In this document: positions 46,487-58,097 of the stretch, in pieces
Position numbering within the stretch: position 1 is the stretch's first letter
Layout of the letters: the number at the start of each line of letters is the position of its first letter
Assembly (NCBI GenBank): GCA_018806915.1
Contig: JAGKQI010000102.1
Location: 1,426,001-1,490,000 of the forward strand
DNA length: 64,000 nt
Direction: 5' to 3'
DNA from: Phytophthora colocasiae
Lineage: Eukaryota; Oomycota; Peronosporomycetes; Peronosporales; Peronosporaceae
Position numbers and translations under genes: made by a program
The notes under the pieces: generated by a model
Databases searched by the model: none
What the model was told of the DNA's origin: nothing
Seen by the model: only the letters and a program-made list of their open reading frames with translations

Positions 46487-47535
46487 CTAGTCATAGCGCC
46501 TATAGTTCTCCCCGATGCAAATCTCGCCACTGTCCTCGCAATAAAAGGTCTTGGGAGGCAATTCGTGCCACACTGACTCCGTCGGGTAATCTTGCGTTGG
46601 GAAGTTCTTGCACTTTTCGCATTTGCACAGCCCTTGGAACTCGGCTTTTGATAGCTCGTATGCGATGATATCCACAACGTTCATAGCTTCCATCAAGAAA
46701 CAAATCAAATTGTGTTCTCTCTCCAGCTGACGTCCCTCCCGGCGATGTTCATCAATCTCTTCTGCATCCACGAAAATGTCTGCCTGCATGCGAATATAAT
46801 GCTCGACATGAGCGTCGAGTTCCTGTCTTTCTTGGTCGATATAGTCGTTTAGAAACCTCAACCGAGTTTTAATCTGCTCTCGAGTTATCTATTTTTTCAT
46901 TCAGTAGTTAGTAAACCGTCAAATTGTAAGAACATACAGGGAATACCTTCGACAAACTCATTGATGTGTCCAACCACTGCAGCATCCAAAGGTAATCATG
47001 CTCGTCGAATGCGTACAAGTTCCATACCCCAACATACACATCATACATTTGCTTGACGGGCAATGAAGTAACGAAGTCGTCGATGTCGCTGGAGTTTTGT
47101 GCCTATTTATCAGACAAAGCGTTACCAAAAATAGCGATAACATTAACGTCTCCAATCATGCACGTACACGTCCTTCGGCAGGTTCCTTGAAGTAAACAGG
47201 ATACAACGCGTCGAACGAGATCTCGTCGGTGCTACTAAAGAACGAAAGAGCCTATCGTTTCAAACAAGTTAGATAAATGCTTTAAAAGCTGAATATGTAC
47301 AATTTACCTCGGTTCTAAACTCGTCCTTTTCGCGGAAGTTGTACAGGCGCTTGCCATCAGAAGCAAAGGATCTTGATGGGTCTTCTATCTGTCGACAGCA
47401 ACAAATGATACCAGGGGTTACCCAATTGCAGATTATGCAAATTGAAGTGAGTGCATACTTCAAACTGCTCTGCTTTCGGCCGAAAGTCACGCATGGCTCC
47501 TCAACAGCAAAACGAAGAATGAAAGGCGTCCCATG
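46487..47535 (-). CDS. Multi-exon cargo protein with C-terminal cysteine cluster
   Basis: Five exons are supported: 47535-47422, 47388-47308, 47251-47168, 47102-46947 and 46888-46487. All junctions are GT-AG and between codons. At least one more exon lies upstream (a frame ending VPDGEPT near 47590 joins well), so the start is unknown. The protein has FILRFAVEEPCVTFG, SSTDEISFDALYPVYFKEP and MYDVYVGVWNLYAFDEHDY, then a charged helix. The C-terminus has CKCEKCKNFPT followed by ELPPKTFYCEDSGEIC, a zinc-finger-like cluster somewhat like CW-type fingers. I do not recognise the family. Intact splice sites and an open frame suggest a working gene. Confidence 0.6.
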
Positions 47536-47689
47536 CTAAAGATTTTGGCAGCTGCTCGAAGTGCCACTAACTTTTTTTTCGAAAGATACTGACCGTGGGC
47601 TCACCGTCAGGCACAAGTCAGACGCAGCCTGTGTCAGTACTGTCTGTGCTAACGCCTCTACCAACTACAAATGTCAACGATGGTTTACC

Positions 47690-48146
47690 ATTGACCTGGC
47701 CAATACTCAGTACTCAAGAAAGTTTATCATTAACCTGTAAAATACTAAACTCAAGGTAAACACAACAGTTACCAGTCGCTGACAAGGAAAAGTTACCACT
47801 GCTAACGTCGAGCAGCATAGCAGGTAATATCAGCGTTGTGACCAGTAGGGCTCAAGCGGTGTAACGGGTAGCGTTGTACTGAAAAGACACAAGACTGTGA
47901 GTGTATTTCCATTCCTCAGAAGTTCCATCGACTTGCTCCTCGTCCAAAACCTCCTGTTCCTCTGCACTCCAAGAGTACAACTTCCTCCACCAATTCTAAC
48001 GTCCAAAGCTCATAAAACCCAAGAAAAACTGAAGGTTCGGCAGGGTACAGAATCCTCAAATCCCCATCGACGAAAGTCTGGAAGAACTTTTCTTGTGGCG
48101 TTTGATCCGGCACCAAGTAGGGCTCCAGCAAGGGTAGCGTAGCAGA
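47690..48146. other. Degenerate outer flank of the large inverted repeat
   Basis: Words such as ACTCAAGGTAA and GACCAGTAGGGCTCAAGC here recur in reverse at 52130-52300, so the inverted repeat fades outward. No gene seen. Confidence 0.4.
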
Positions 48147-49252
48147 TCGTCGCAGCGTACCAGGTAGAACAGCCTAGTAGGTAGGGCAGCGTAGCAGGTT
48201 ATAGCAGCATTGCGACCAGGTTCGAGTAGCGTAGCAGGTTATAGCAGCATTGTGACCAGTAGGGCTCCAGCAACGTAACGGGTAGCGTAGCAGATCGTCG
48301 ACCAGCGTACCAGGTAGAACAGCCTAGTAGGTAGGGCAGCGTAGCAGGTTATAGCAGCATTGCGACCAGGTTCGAGTAGCGTAGCAGGTTATAGCAGCAT
48401 TGTGACCAGTAGGGCTCAAGCAGCGTAACGGGTAGCGTAGCAGCCAGTAGAACGTCGAGTAGCGTAGCAGCCAGCAAAGGTCGAGCAGCGTAGTCAGCAA
48501 TTTCGTGTAGTGCACGTCGAGCAGGGCGTCAGGACATTGGGTAATGGGGACTTGAGGGGGGCTTGGTGAAATTGAAAATGAGGCTCCGCTTTGCGATTCT
48601 TACCGCGAGGATCGCGCACATGAGGTTGGCTAGAGCTTCAACTTGCTGGCCAATTAGCACTCGTCATTTTTACGCTAGCGCCTCTTATTGGCGGAATCGT
48701 CAGAGCGAACCCGCCGGGGAAAAGCTTGGCTTGGAAAAGCGCGCGGAAACACGTATAGTGGGCCTTGCGACCGCGTAGGAATCATGTTGGCTTCAAGTTC
48801 AACCTCAACATATGATTACTATAATACTCACACTATACTATTGATATTACTATACGTGGCGAAGAGTGCGTTTGTACTTGCGATAGTATGAACCCTGACA
48901 ATAAAATGTCAACTGCGAAGAAACGTCGACTTGAGATTTCAATTATCAGCGATGGTCTGCATTTCACTCACTTTCTGTAGTCCGCCATGGGGACGATGAT
49001 TAAACGCAGTTGCAGTAGTTAGTGGTAGTTCACGGGTGGCACGACCGTGCAGAAGCCGCCCGGAAAAATTGACCGTTTTGAAGTTGTTGCTAGAACTTCA
49101 CAGCCGGCTACGAAAGCGCATTCAGGGACGTGGGCACCCACGTTGAAGCTCCCAGTCCGGCTCGGCGTGGCTTTAGTGTCATGGACCTCTATCGATGATA
49201 CCGCAGCCAAGACTGCTGCCTCATGTTGTGAGGATGTTTAACTTTATCGATG
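48147..49252 (+). repeat. Large inverted repeat, left arm, with GTAGCGTAGCAG minisatellite
   Basis: The outer half is a minisatellite of GTAGCGTAGCAG-like units (48147-48500) with longer repeats of about 150 bp. The inner half is unique sequence. The arm matches 51024-52085 in reverse, almost exactly in the inner 700 bp. Open frames within are mirrored in the other arm and are not credible genes. Confidence 0.88.
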
Positions 49253-51023
49253 TTCATACACAGTCGCCTTGCACCTATGCTACTACGTTTGTATCAATTC
49301 TAACTTCGCGGAAATCCATATGCGTTGTCTTCGGAGGTTTGCGTTCGGGCTCAAAACCCAAACACGTAAGCACTTGATTAACCGCTTCGCCGTCAATGTT
49401 CCAATCCGATGAGTGTCGAAACAAGACATGATAATGGCTTCAAAAGGAAGCCTGCATATTCGGGATACTTGGCGTCACCGCTTGTTTCGCCGAAGTAAAT
49501 GTCGTTGTGCAGCCTCCCCGTTGCGTGGTCGCAGTGTGTATTTTTCCAGTGTATCAACAAGATCTCGTGATCTTCTCTCCGGCCTCTGGCAATATCGCTG
49601 TTGCCACAGAGAATACCGCAGAGAATAGAGGCGCAATTCAACTACGACATCGACTAAGACAAAGACAATTCGCAATGTGACACAACGACAGCGTTATGAC
49701 CATGGCAACACCTAGACGTGATGAGGTATATTGAGTTACTTCCAAAGAGTCCTACAGACCTAGACTGGTCTAAGGACCGGTACAAGTCCAACCTTGGATG
49801 GCCGAGCCGTCTAATTTCCGACCGGGGAGATCCAGGACAAACTCTACAACGAAATAGCGACTACGACTACGACTACGACGATACGGACCTTCGTGCATTC
49901 GCCGAAGGCTTAAGATGGCCGGAGGATCTGCTGCGCTGTTACCAAAGCCTCTCGGACGTCTCAGTGTATCAGATGATGACCCGGCGGCCTTCGGCGTCGC
50001 TTGCGTACGCTGTCTGTGTTCGCTGACCTTCAGTGTCAGTACTCGCAATTTGAACGTATGCTCTGTGTCATTATCGTTCGTTTGGGTATCGAAAGCCCTA
50101 GCACTGCGAGAGGTTGGCTCTGGAACCATTTTCGACGTGGTTCCATGAAACCCAACACTGGTATAAATACAGTCCCGGACCTAGTGGAGCTAGGCGGGTT
50201 TTTTTTAAGGACGTAAGCTCGGAGAGCTAGTACTCGGTGGCTGACGCAGGACTTGCGGGTAACATGCTGCTACCAAGCCAGCTTCCACTTCCACTGGTAA
50301 GGATACGTCTAGTGACAAGATGTCGTCCTCGACTCTTAAGATCAAGAGTAGTTCGGTAATCCCAAATACTCAGTTGTGACAGTCTAGTCTTATATTTCTC
50401 CAAGAACACAAAGCCTTACAAAAACATTTGACGCAACTACAACCTCCAGCAGGCTCGCAATCTGCCTCGCTGAGTGACCGGCTACATTCTACTCATCATA
50501 TCCCTGAATCTACCACTGGTTCGCGAGCCGTTGCTGAAAAAAATGAAACGACATTTCCAACACTAGCGCGTTAGATAGATGAATGCGCATCCAAAGTCAT
50601 ATTGGGACATTGGGCATCGAAAACCCAACGCTGTTAGCCTAAAACTGCATGCACGTGGCGAACCCTCGTTATCATAGTTGTTTGGGCCAGCGTGCAGTTT
50701 AGTCATTGACCCACAGCACAGCATCAAAACCTTTCACCATCTTTGGCATACACATCCACTTACAAATTTTGTATTCTCGTGAACGTCACGAGAATACACA
50801 AACCTTGATTCAACGTGGAGAACGCGACTAAAACGCAAGGATGATTACGTCCCCGCTAAAAGTTAATCAACTTCTCTCTTCTTCTCTGTGGTAGATTCCG
50901 GACTATGATTAATATGGTATAAGCTGGTTTAAAAGCAGAAGATCTTCAGCGGCATGTTGTCTTTCTGTACCAGCACTACTAATGAAATTCATACGACGCA
51001 CTCTGCAGACTGGACAGGGCGTC
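49253..51023. other. 1.77-kb loop between the arms of the large inverted repeat
   Basis: The frame 49718-50026 encodes 102 residues (MMRYIELLPKSPTDLDW at the start; KSNLGWPSRLIS, AEGLRWPEDLLRCY) with protein-like composition, but I cannot name it. Its sequence seems to continue in other frames to about 50200. A CGACTACGACTACGACTACG run lies at 49858. The rest is without recognisable genes. Confidence 0.35.
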
Positions 51024-52085
51024 CATCGATAAAGTTAAACATCCTCACAACATGAGGCAGCAGTCTTGGCTGCGGTATCATCGATAGAGGTCTATGACAC
51101 TAAAGCCACGCCGAGCCGGACTGGGAGCTTCAACGTGGGTGCCCACGTCCCTGAATGCGCTTTCGTAGCCGGCTGTGAAGTTCTAGCAACAACTTCAAAA
51201 CGGTCAATTTTTCCGGGCGGCTTCTGCACGGTCGTGCCACCCGTGAACTACCACTAACTACTGCAACTGCGTTTAATCATCGTCCCCATGGCGGACTACA
51301 GAAAGTGAGTGAAATGCAGACCATCGCTGATAATTGAAATCTCAAGTCGACGTTTCTTCGCAGTTGACATTTTATTGTCAGGGTTCATACTATCGCAAGT
51401 ACAAACGCACTCTTCGCCACGTATAGTAATATCAATAGTATAGTGTGAGTATTATAGTAATCATATGTTGAGGTTGAACTTGAAGCCAACATGATTCCTA
51501 CGCGGTCGCAAGGCCCACTATACGTGTTTCCGCGCGCTTTTCCAAGCCAAGCTTTTCCCCGGCGGGTTCGCTCTGACGATTCCGCCAATAAGAGGCGCTA
51601 GCGTAAAAATGACGAGTGCTAATTGGCCAGCAAGTTGAAGCTCTAGCCAACCTCATGTGCGCGATCCTCGCGGTAAGAATCGCAAAGCGGAGCCTCATTT
51701 TCAATTTCACCAAGCCCCCCTCAAGTCCCCCATTACCCAATGTCCTGACGCCCTGCTCGACGTGCACTACACGAAATTGCTGACTACGCTGCTCGACCTT
51801 TGCTGGCTGCTACGCTACTCGACGTTCTACTGGCTGCTACGCTACCCGTTACGCTGCTTGAGCCCTACTGGTCACAATGCTGCTATAACCTGCTACGCTG
51901 CCCTACCTACTAGGCTGTTCTACCTGGTACGCTGGTCGACGATCTGCTACGCTACCCGTTACGTTGCTGGAGCCCTACTGGTCACAATGCTGCTATAACC
52001 TGCTACGCTACTCGAACCTGGTCGCAATGCTGCTATAACCTGCTACGCTGCCCTACCTACTAGGCTGTTCTACCTGGTACGCTGC
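51024..52085 (-). repeat. Large inverted repeat, right arm
   Basis: Reverse copy of 48147-49252. The inner 700 bp is nearly identical, including a shared AACTTTATCGATG edge; the minisatellite part differs in unit number. Similarity fades beyond about 52100. Confidence 0.88.
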
Positions 52086-52299
52086 TCGACGTTCTGCTAC
52101 GCAACCCTTACGCTACACCATCACAATGCTGCTTTAACCTGCTACGCTGCCCGGCGTTCTGCTGTGTAGTTGCGCTAGGGAAAGTTTTTGTGGCTGCTGA
52201 CGGCTTCGATTCCCTGTCAGCTGATCAGCTCGAGGTGTAGTGCTTACCTTGAGTTTAGTACTACAGTAGTAGTATTTGAGAGGTCAATGATAAGTTGTT

Positions 52300-52981
52300 C
52301 CCGAGCACAAAGAAGACGAAGCTGCGGCTGAAGATGTCGGAGATCGCGAGAATTCTCGACCAAGCGAGAACATTCCCGCCCAGAAGCCTGTTACTCCTCG
52401 AAAGAGTGCCAACCACCAGGAGGCTGAAGAAGACAATGAATTGACACCCAGTAAAAAAGAAGGTTGCACGAGAGGATCCTCACGCTCCTGAGCGAGCATC
52501 CTTTTCTCGTACCACCCGACGTGATACATCCAAGTCTCTCTATCCTCTACTTCCCAAAACGAGGCAGCACGAGGCAACATCGAAGGCTCAAGCTCAGTAT
52601 CTCCGGTATAAACTCTCACTGAAGAATCACTTACTGGAACTACGCCAGCGAGAGACCTCTCAGCGACAGCACTTGGAACGTGCGTACAAGTCTGGGGAGC
52701 ATGTGGCAAACGTCGACAAGATTCGGTTTTGTCGGTTCGAGCAAGATGTGCGTTTGCACCGCATTGCTATTGGGCTGGAGGCCAAGAACGAAGAAGAGAA
52801 GCAGCTACGACAAGCCATGAGCCACCTGCTCGATCTGGAGAAGGAGAAGCTCAGGGAAGAACACCGCGTGACGGCGTCAGTGCTTATTATATATCTCGAG
52901 TTTAGTACTACTGTAGTATTGGATAGGTCAATGGTAAAACATCATCGACATGGTGTTGGAAGGTCCAAAGATAAATCGTAG
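52300..52981 (+). pseudogene. Degraded coiled-coil cargo gene
   Basis: A plus-strand reading with frame changes: an acidic first part (PEHKEDEAAAEDVGDRENSR, then TPRKSANHQEAEEDNEL), then from about 52465 RASFSRTTRRDTSKSLYPLL and a helical part open to 52981 (YLRYKLSLKNHLLELRQRET, LRQAMSHLLDLEKEKLREEH). At least one frame change, near 52460, separates them. No family recognised. The inverted-repeat flank word GAGTTTAGTACTAC occurs both before and at 52900. Confidence 0.45.
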
Positions 52982-53750
52982 ATGTACAGGCAAAACATTT
53001 AGATCGGGCAGTCATTCAATGGCGAGCGTTGAAAGGATCTACTTTCTTTCGGCACGACAACAAAAATATTTGAATCGATGGCGGATCAACATCGTCACTA
53101 AACGCGTCCTTTTAAGCCAGATTTTATGCTGTGTTTACTTTCGCAAGGTAGGTTTTAGAATTTTATGCTACTTTTTGTGCTTCAAACTGTCAACAGCAAG
53201 ACAACGGTGTCATTCGAGATGGCGACGATACCTGCAGGGCCGAGGGCGCATCGTCCAAAGGCACAACATAGTGGGGTCCACGACGGCTGGTCAGACCAAG
53301 GTTGAGGCATGCGAAGAAGTCGTCCAAGCACAAGTCGTCATGCACTAAATCTGGCATATAGACGTACCAAGTTGACGTGGTGTGCTCACGCCTATATCTC
53401 TACGCGTTAGAGGGAGCATGAATATAAAGTCTTGTATGCAAATACGCTATGTGAAGAGTTGACATCGTCATTACTAAACTCAATATAAATACGTCTTTTA
53501 ATGTCAATGTTGTTCTGCCATCGATGTAAATTAATGTTGTCAACTGTATTGCTAACAATAAAACGTAAAAACCTTTGATAGCCAGTACATTGCCGTACTT
53601 CCGGAGATTGTTGCACTGCGTGTCTCCAACGCTATTGAGGAACAACAGTGTAGAAATGTGCTACTTCAGCCACCTCAGGTTCCGCCGCTTGAAAATCACG
53701 GTAAAGGTTGCACAACAACTCATCTGGTAGCGGGTCATCCGCGCGTTGAT
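52982..53750. other. Gene-poor stretch in the giant element
   Basis: Short frames in all phases, none convincing. The minus frame 53600-53410 and plus frame 52950-53348 look like noise. No repeats noted. Confidence 0.35.
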
Positions 53751-54194
53751 TTAATTTTTCGCGTGCTCGAAATCATCGCAAAGAAAACTCACCACGTAAG
53801 TCTTCCCTTCAAGTCCACAATCGCTCCAACACGAATTTGCCATTCTCTCCACGAACTCCCATTCCACTTGAGAAATGTGCGAACTGTCAACGATCACCAC
53901 TTCGGCGCTTTGAAGCTCAGCTCTAAATACGCCGTGCATGTTCCTATCACACCACCATGCACCCCATTCATCTTGCTGAGGGGTGAATATACGCACGATC
54001 CGTGCATTGCTCACGGTGTCCTCTGCGAATGCATTTACAAACGCACGTCGAAGCATCTCGGCGAACTTTGTCTTCCCGCTTCCAGGCAACCCACGTAGCA
54101 CGACAACACACGACCCATAGGACCATGTTTTGTTGTCAATAAAGTCGTGAACGATGGACAATGCCACGTCCTCCACGCGCCAGCTCCAATCCAT
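53751..54194 (-). CDS. P-loop kinase of the N4BP2-like type
   Basis: A frame of 147 residues starting MDWSWRVEDVALSIVHDFID. It has a Walker A motif in VVVLRGLPGSGKTKFAEML and, after a region facing the nucleotide, VVIVDSSHISQVEWEFVERM, the pattern of N4BP2-like and polynucleotide-kinase-like P-loop proteins (AAA_33 group). These transfer phosphate to small molecules or nucleic-acid ends. No fusion domain is seen. It is an unbroken frame in an otherwise decayed part of the element. Substrate unknown. Confidence 0.65.
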   Translation of the reverse strand: MDWSWRVEDVALSIVHDFIDNKTWSYGSCVVVLRGLPGSGKTKFAEMLRRAFVNAFAEDTVSNARIVRIFTPQQDEWGAWWCDRNMHGVFRAELQSAEVVIVDSSHISQVEWEFVERMANSCWSDCGLEGKTYVVSFLCDDFEHAKN

Positions 54195-54504
54195 ACCTCG
54201 GTTGTAGTTGGACCAATGCAGGAAAAAATGAAAGTGGCATCTCCAATTCTTTCAGACGTAGTCATGTTCTTTCCTTATAGATAATTCTCGGAGGTCTCTC
54301 AAAGTCTCTCAAACGTCTCGGCCAATTCTCAGAAATACCGTTTATCCTACTGTACTAGTTTTGAAGTCAAGTTGTCTTTTATCATTTAAAATTATACTTA
54401 TACAGATTTTTGTCACTAGATCGCAGTGGAGTCCAATGGCTTGGATGATTCTACGTCTGTAAGCTCTTCTGTGGCTTCCAATTCTAGTCTGGAAGACTAA
54501 CGAT
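54195..54504. other. Spacer with no recognised gene
   Basis: Divergent spacer between the P-loop kinase start and the next small frame. Promoter sequences are expected, but none was identified. Confidence 0.3.
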
Positions 54505-54810
54505 GTGGTGAACAACTTCAACGCTGCTATGTATCGTCACAAGCGCTACGTTGAGCAATTGACGTTGCCTACACTTCACTATTCACTCTGGAATTATAAA
54601 GACGGATATTTCTTCGGGCCGATGCAGTTTGTGGCTGGATTATTGGCTGGAGTTGTGGTAGGCGTTGCTGTCACTCAGCAAGGGCAATTTCACAAGTGGA
54701 GCCTCCATCGCTTTTCGGTAAATTGGCAAACTGGTGCAGTCGGCGAGCACCTGCGGCGGGTACGCCTTGGCATCCCATTCCGTTGCCGATGGACGAGTAC
54801 AGCTACCTGA
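54505..54810 (+). CDS. Small protein with one membrane segment
   Basis: A frame of 101 residues starting MVNNFNAAMYRHKRYVEQLT. One hydrophobic glycine/valine segment (FVAGLLAGVVVGVAV) could span a membrane. No family recognised, and the end (after VNWQTGAVGEHL) may be noise. The frame may also be spurious. Confidence 0.3.
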   Translation: MVNNFNAAMYRHKRYVEQLTLPTLHYSLWNYKDGYFFGPMQFVAGLLAGVVVGVAVTQQGQFHKWSLHRFSVNWQTGAVGEHLRRVRLGIPFRCRWTSTAT

Positions 54811-55970
54811 TGCACCCTGCGACAGTTGAGGTCACGTGAGATTTAAGACAATAGGTCACGGAAGAATATGTGGAGACGTACGATGTACTACGCACGTGTT
54901 ATGGTTGGCGTTTACCGACTCGAGTATAGTGAACTGATCTCGTGCAATATACTTACCTAGGATAGTAGAAATACATGTAGATTAATGCTCAACGTTCGTG
55001 TCATCTCAAAGTTAAAGGATAAATAAGCAGGTCGTTGTGTTTCGCTTTTTTATATGTTTTTCTCTGCTGCTCCGTCGCTATAGGTCTATCTCCGACTGCG
55101 CTCTACATTCCTCTACGATCTCCAACTCGAGCAAGTACGACCTCGACTCAAAAACTTAAATTGTGAAGAGAGACGCGCTCGCATGCAAGAACCTCGCTGT
55201 CAGGTTGCGTTGCTGCTTGAGATCCAGCAACAAAGGTAGCTCTGATGAGCATCTATCTGACTCTTTCCTTGAGAAACTCCAGCCAGATATCCAACACTAG
55301 GGCTTTCAATCGTGCCTTCGATAAAGCCTCCTTATCCGGGTCTTCTCTCAATGAAAGAGCGCTATGTGCTTTAAGATAGATCTGCCATATTCTCCACCCC
55401 TTGACAGCAAAATTTTCTCGTTACTACTGCACTCTCCACAGGAAACCGGTGCAGCATTAGTTTCTCCACTCCGAGCCAACGCTTCCTTGTCAACGTTGAT
55501 GTAGTGGCTTTTTTCGCTCGAGCAGGACGTAAAAGCGTTCGTCCTCTCTTATTTTCTTTGTCTGTTCGCTCTTGGGCAGAGACTACTGTAGAGATGTTCA
55601 CCGTCGCTCCAGCTTGACACGACAAATAGCGTCGAGGATTGTACCCGACGATAGCGATCTGGGGCGCCACCACTGCTCGAAACACTGTGAATCGACCGCG
55701 AAGGTAGATGCATTGGTGCTCTTTCCTGTGGGCGCTGTCCTCCTGCTGCTTGGCAGGCTCCACATCCGACACACAAAGGGCTATATCCAATGCAGCAAGG
55801 GCCAGAGCTGCAGTAGTGCCACCAATTACAGCCGTCAGCAGTCGTAGCAGAGTATCTTCACCGTCTGCGTGGCTAGTCTGGAATCAAGACGAGATAACGT
55901 TAGATAAGGATACTGAACTGGGGATAAAGCTGCTAACGTACCCGCTGTATAGCCTTGATGCCGAGATCGA
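54811..55970. other. Gene-poor stretch with a minus frame of uncertain value
   Basis: The minus frame 55790-55371 is open for 139 residues but has no recognisable motif, and overlapping frames on both strands are equally open. I do not call a gene. Confidence 0.3.
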
Positions 55971-56250
55971 CCAGAGCAGCTTCATCTCCAGCTCCTTCTT
56001 CTCCTTTTTGGAGAGTGTGCAAGCCGGAACCGCCGCCTATTTGGGAGCCGCAACAGTAGGCGTCTCCGTCCCTTCCTCTTCCTCCTCTTTGCTCTCACTC
56101 TCACTCTCCCTCTTCCTCCTCGACAACAGCCTCCTCCACGGGCGCCTGAATCTCGTTGTCGCTGTCATCGCCCCAAGCGGACGTTGACGGGTTGTTCACG
56201 AACTGGCGAACATTTTGCTCTGCGCGGGCTCAGCCGTATTTTCTTGCGCT
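55971..56250 (-). pseudogene. Acidic, captured-gene-like fragment
   Basis: Read on the minus strand this gives VRQFVNNPSTSAWGDDSDNE, then an E/S-rich run, a stop, and LSKKEKKELEMKLLW. It looks like a disordered N-terminus of a cytosolic translation-type protein, but the family is not certain. The complementary strand is CT-rich and only appears coding by composition. Confidence 0.35.
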
Positions 56251-56655
56251 TTTCCAGCTGCAGTTCTTCGATGGCAAAAGACAAGACTTGACCCAACGTT
56301 GGGCTACATCATGTGCATGTAGTAGTATATGGGGCCGCAATGCATACCGAGAAGATGTTCCTCAGCGTGCTCATACTGGGCGGGGATAGATGCCGAGGAA
56401 TGATTTCGTTCCTAAATTTTTTGTAATAGATAGTTTTAAAGTAGAGATTATTTTCGTGATTTTGGGCGGCTACTCCGAATTACGACAAGGTTTTTTCGCC
56501 AAGTCCATTGACAGACCTCACTATTAGAAGCTTATCTCAACTCTGATTGGATACTACTGACCAATAAGCAAAAAGTAAGCGAAAGCAGGTGGTGACACTC
56601 CAGACCGATGGGAACATTGATTTCCCTACCCCCATAGCATACAAATTTCTATATA
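56251..56655. other. Right subterminal region of the giant element
   Basis: No credible gene. It contains the CCAATAAGC-type word and AT-rich segments leading into the terminal hairpin. Confidence 0.35.
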
Positions 56656-56658
56656 AAA

Positions 56659-56699
56659 CTTATCCCAGCAAAGCTGGGATAACAGCGGTCGCCGGTGGG
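56659..56699 (-). repeat. Right terminal inverted repeat of the giant element
   Basis: Hairpin TTATCCCAGC-AAA-GCTGGGATAA, then CAG, then CGGTCGCCGGTGGG, the complement of the left terminus. TTAA follows at 56700. Confidence 0.9.
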
Positions 56700-56703
56700 T
56701 TAA

Positions 56704-58097
56704 GGCGCGTCTGGTGATCAAAGGGTTCCTACAGGAATTTGGCATCGACTACAATGAGATATTCTCACCTTTCATCAGGATGGAGGTACTCAGACTACTG
56801 CTTACTATTGCAGCTCTTCTCGACCTTGATGTCCACTGAATGGATGTCAAAACAGCATTCCTTAATGGCTATTTGGAAGAAGAGATCTACATGGCTCAAC
56901 CGAAATCCCGGGCAAGGAGCATCTAGTGTGCAAACTTCTTAAAAGCTTATACGGGTTAAAAAAAGCGCCCCGTGTCTGGTACCAAACCTTGTCTGCCTTT
57001 TTAGAGAGCCGTGGGTTTCTGAAACTCATTAAAGATCGATGTGCCTTCGACGCACTGTTGACAACGTCACTTGTTATTTTGCAGTGTGCGTTGACGACAT
57101 ACTGATCATTGCGCCTACACCAGCACTCGCCCGTGACCTGAAATCAGCCCTGAAAATACGATTTTCCATATCAGATTTAGGGGAGGAGACGTACTTACTC
57201 GGCTGGTCCTTTCAACGTGACCATAAGAACCAAACGATATTTATCCACCAATACAAGTACGCTACGAAGATTATCGACCGCTTCAGCGACTACATTCCGT
57301 ACCCTATTGCAACATCAGCAGAACAGAACGCCAAACTCTCCGTAAGCAGCCAACCTAACAGTGAGCAAGAGAAAGACGCGATGAAATCTATTCCGTATCG
57401 CCAAGTAGGCAGTGTCATGTATCTAATGGTTGGGACACGACCCGACATGGCATTCTACATCCGCGAGGCCAGTCAGTTCCTAGACAATCCAGGAATGGAA
57501 CGTTGAAAAGCTGTCACTCGTGGCCTAAAATATCAGTCAGGAACGAAAGAATACGGTCTCATTCTGCGAGGCTCGTCCGACGTTACCTCGGAGAACCTAG
57601 CCGACCAGCTACTTGCCTACAGTAACTCTGACTATGTTAACTGCCCCGACACGAGACGCTGTCGGTGGATATGTGACTATGCTCGCAGCAGTCTAATCTC
57701 ATGGCTCTCCCGGAAGCACCACACTGTGGTTATCTCAACTACAGAGGCATAATATATCGCTCTGTGTCACTGTATGCAAATGATGATTTTCCTCAAACTT
57801 ATCCTCAAAGAACTTGGCTTTGCTACAACGCAGGCTAACATCATTTATGAGAACAACCAAAGCTGCATCAAAATCTGCTACAACCCCGAACTTCACGGAC
57901 GTTCAAAGCATACACACGTACGATACTGTTTCGTACAAGAAAAGGTAGAGAGGCATGAATTCAACGTCCTCTACTGCAATACGAAAGAGATGATAGCTGA
58001 CATCGTCACTAAAACTTTAGACAAGCACCAGTTCAGAGAACTAAGGGCCAAGCTCAGGGAAAAATCCCTGAAAGCTGGATCCGGCCACGCAGTATAG
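56704..58097 (+). pseudogene. Copia RT/RNase H, second copy
   Basis: Direct repeat of 34980-36371. The RT active site CVDDILIIAP lies at about 57085. It keeps stops found in copy one, for example at 56836 and 57750, but not the stop at 36247, which reads TAC here (57973). So the shared stops predate the duplication, while the one at 36247 arose later. Confidence 0.88.

Larger units (their letters stand above)
37076..56699. mobile_element. Giant 19.6-kb piggyBac-type element with cargo genes
   Basis: The element starts CCCACCGGCGACCG and ends with the exact complement CGGTCGCCGGTGGG. It is flanked by TTAA (37072-37075 and 56700-56703), the piggyBac target duplication. Its own transposase gene, with the DDD triad, lies at 42608-46111 on the minus strand. 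The other genes are a SANT-DOT1-like gene, a P-loop kinase, coiled-coil proteins, a carrier-gene fragment and unknown frames. The empty site is known from the other Copia copy near 34977, where GACCGCTTTAAGGCGCG is uninterrupted. About 20 kb is far above the usual 2-10 kb for piggyBac elements. Confidence 0.92.

Noticed and set aside
47850..48500. CRISPR-like array
   Set aside because: The units are contiguous minisatellite repeats without unique spacers, in a eukaryotic genome.
48563..48891. Frames repeated at 51385-51767
   Set aside because: They lie within the inverted-repeat arms, overlap one another and show no protein family features.
55708..56187. Serine/leucine-rich plus-strand frame of 159 residues
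   Set aside because: It is the complement of an acidic E/S-rich minus-strand stretch that looks more like real protein.
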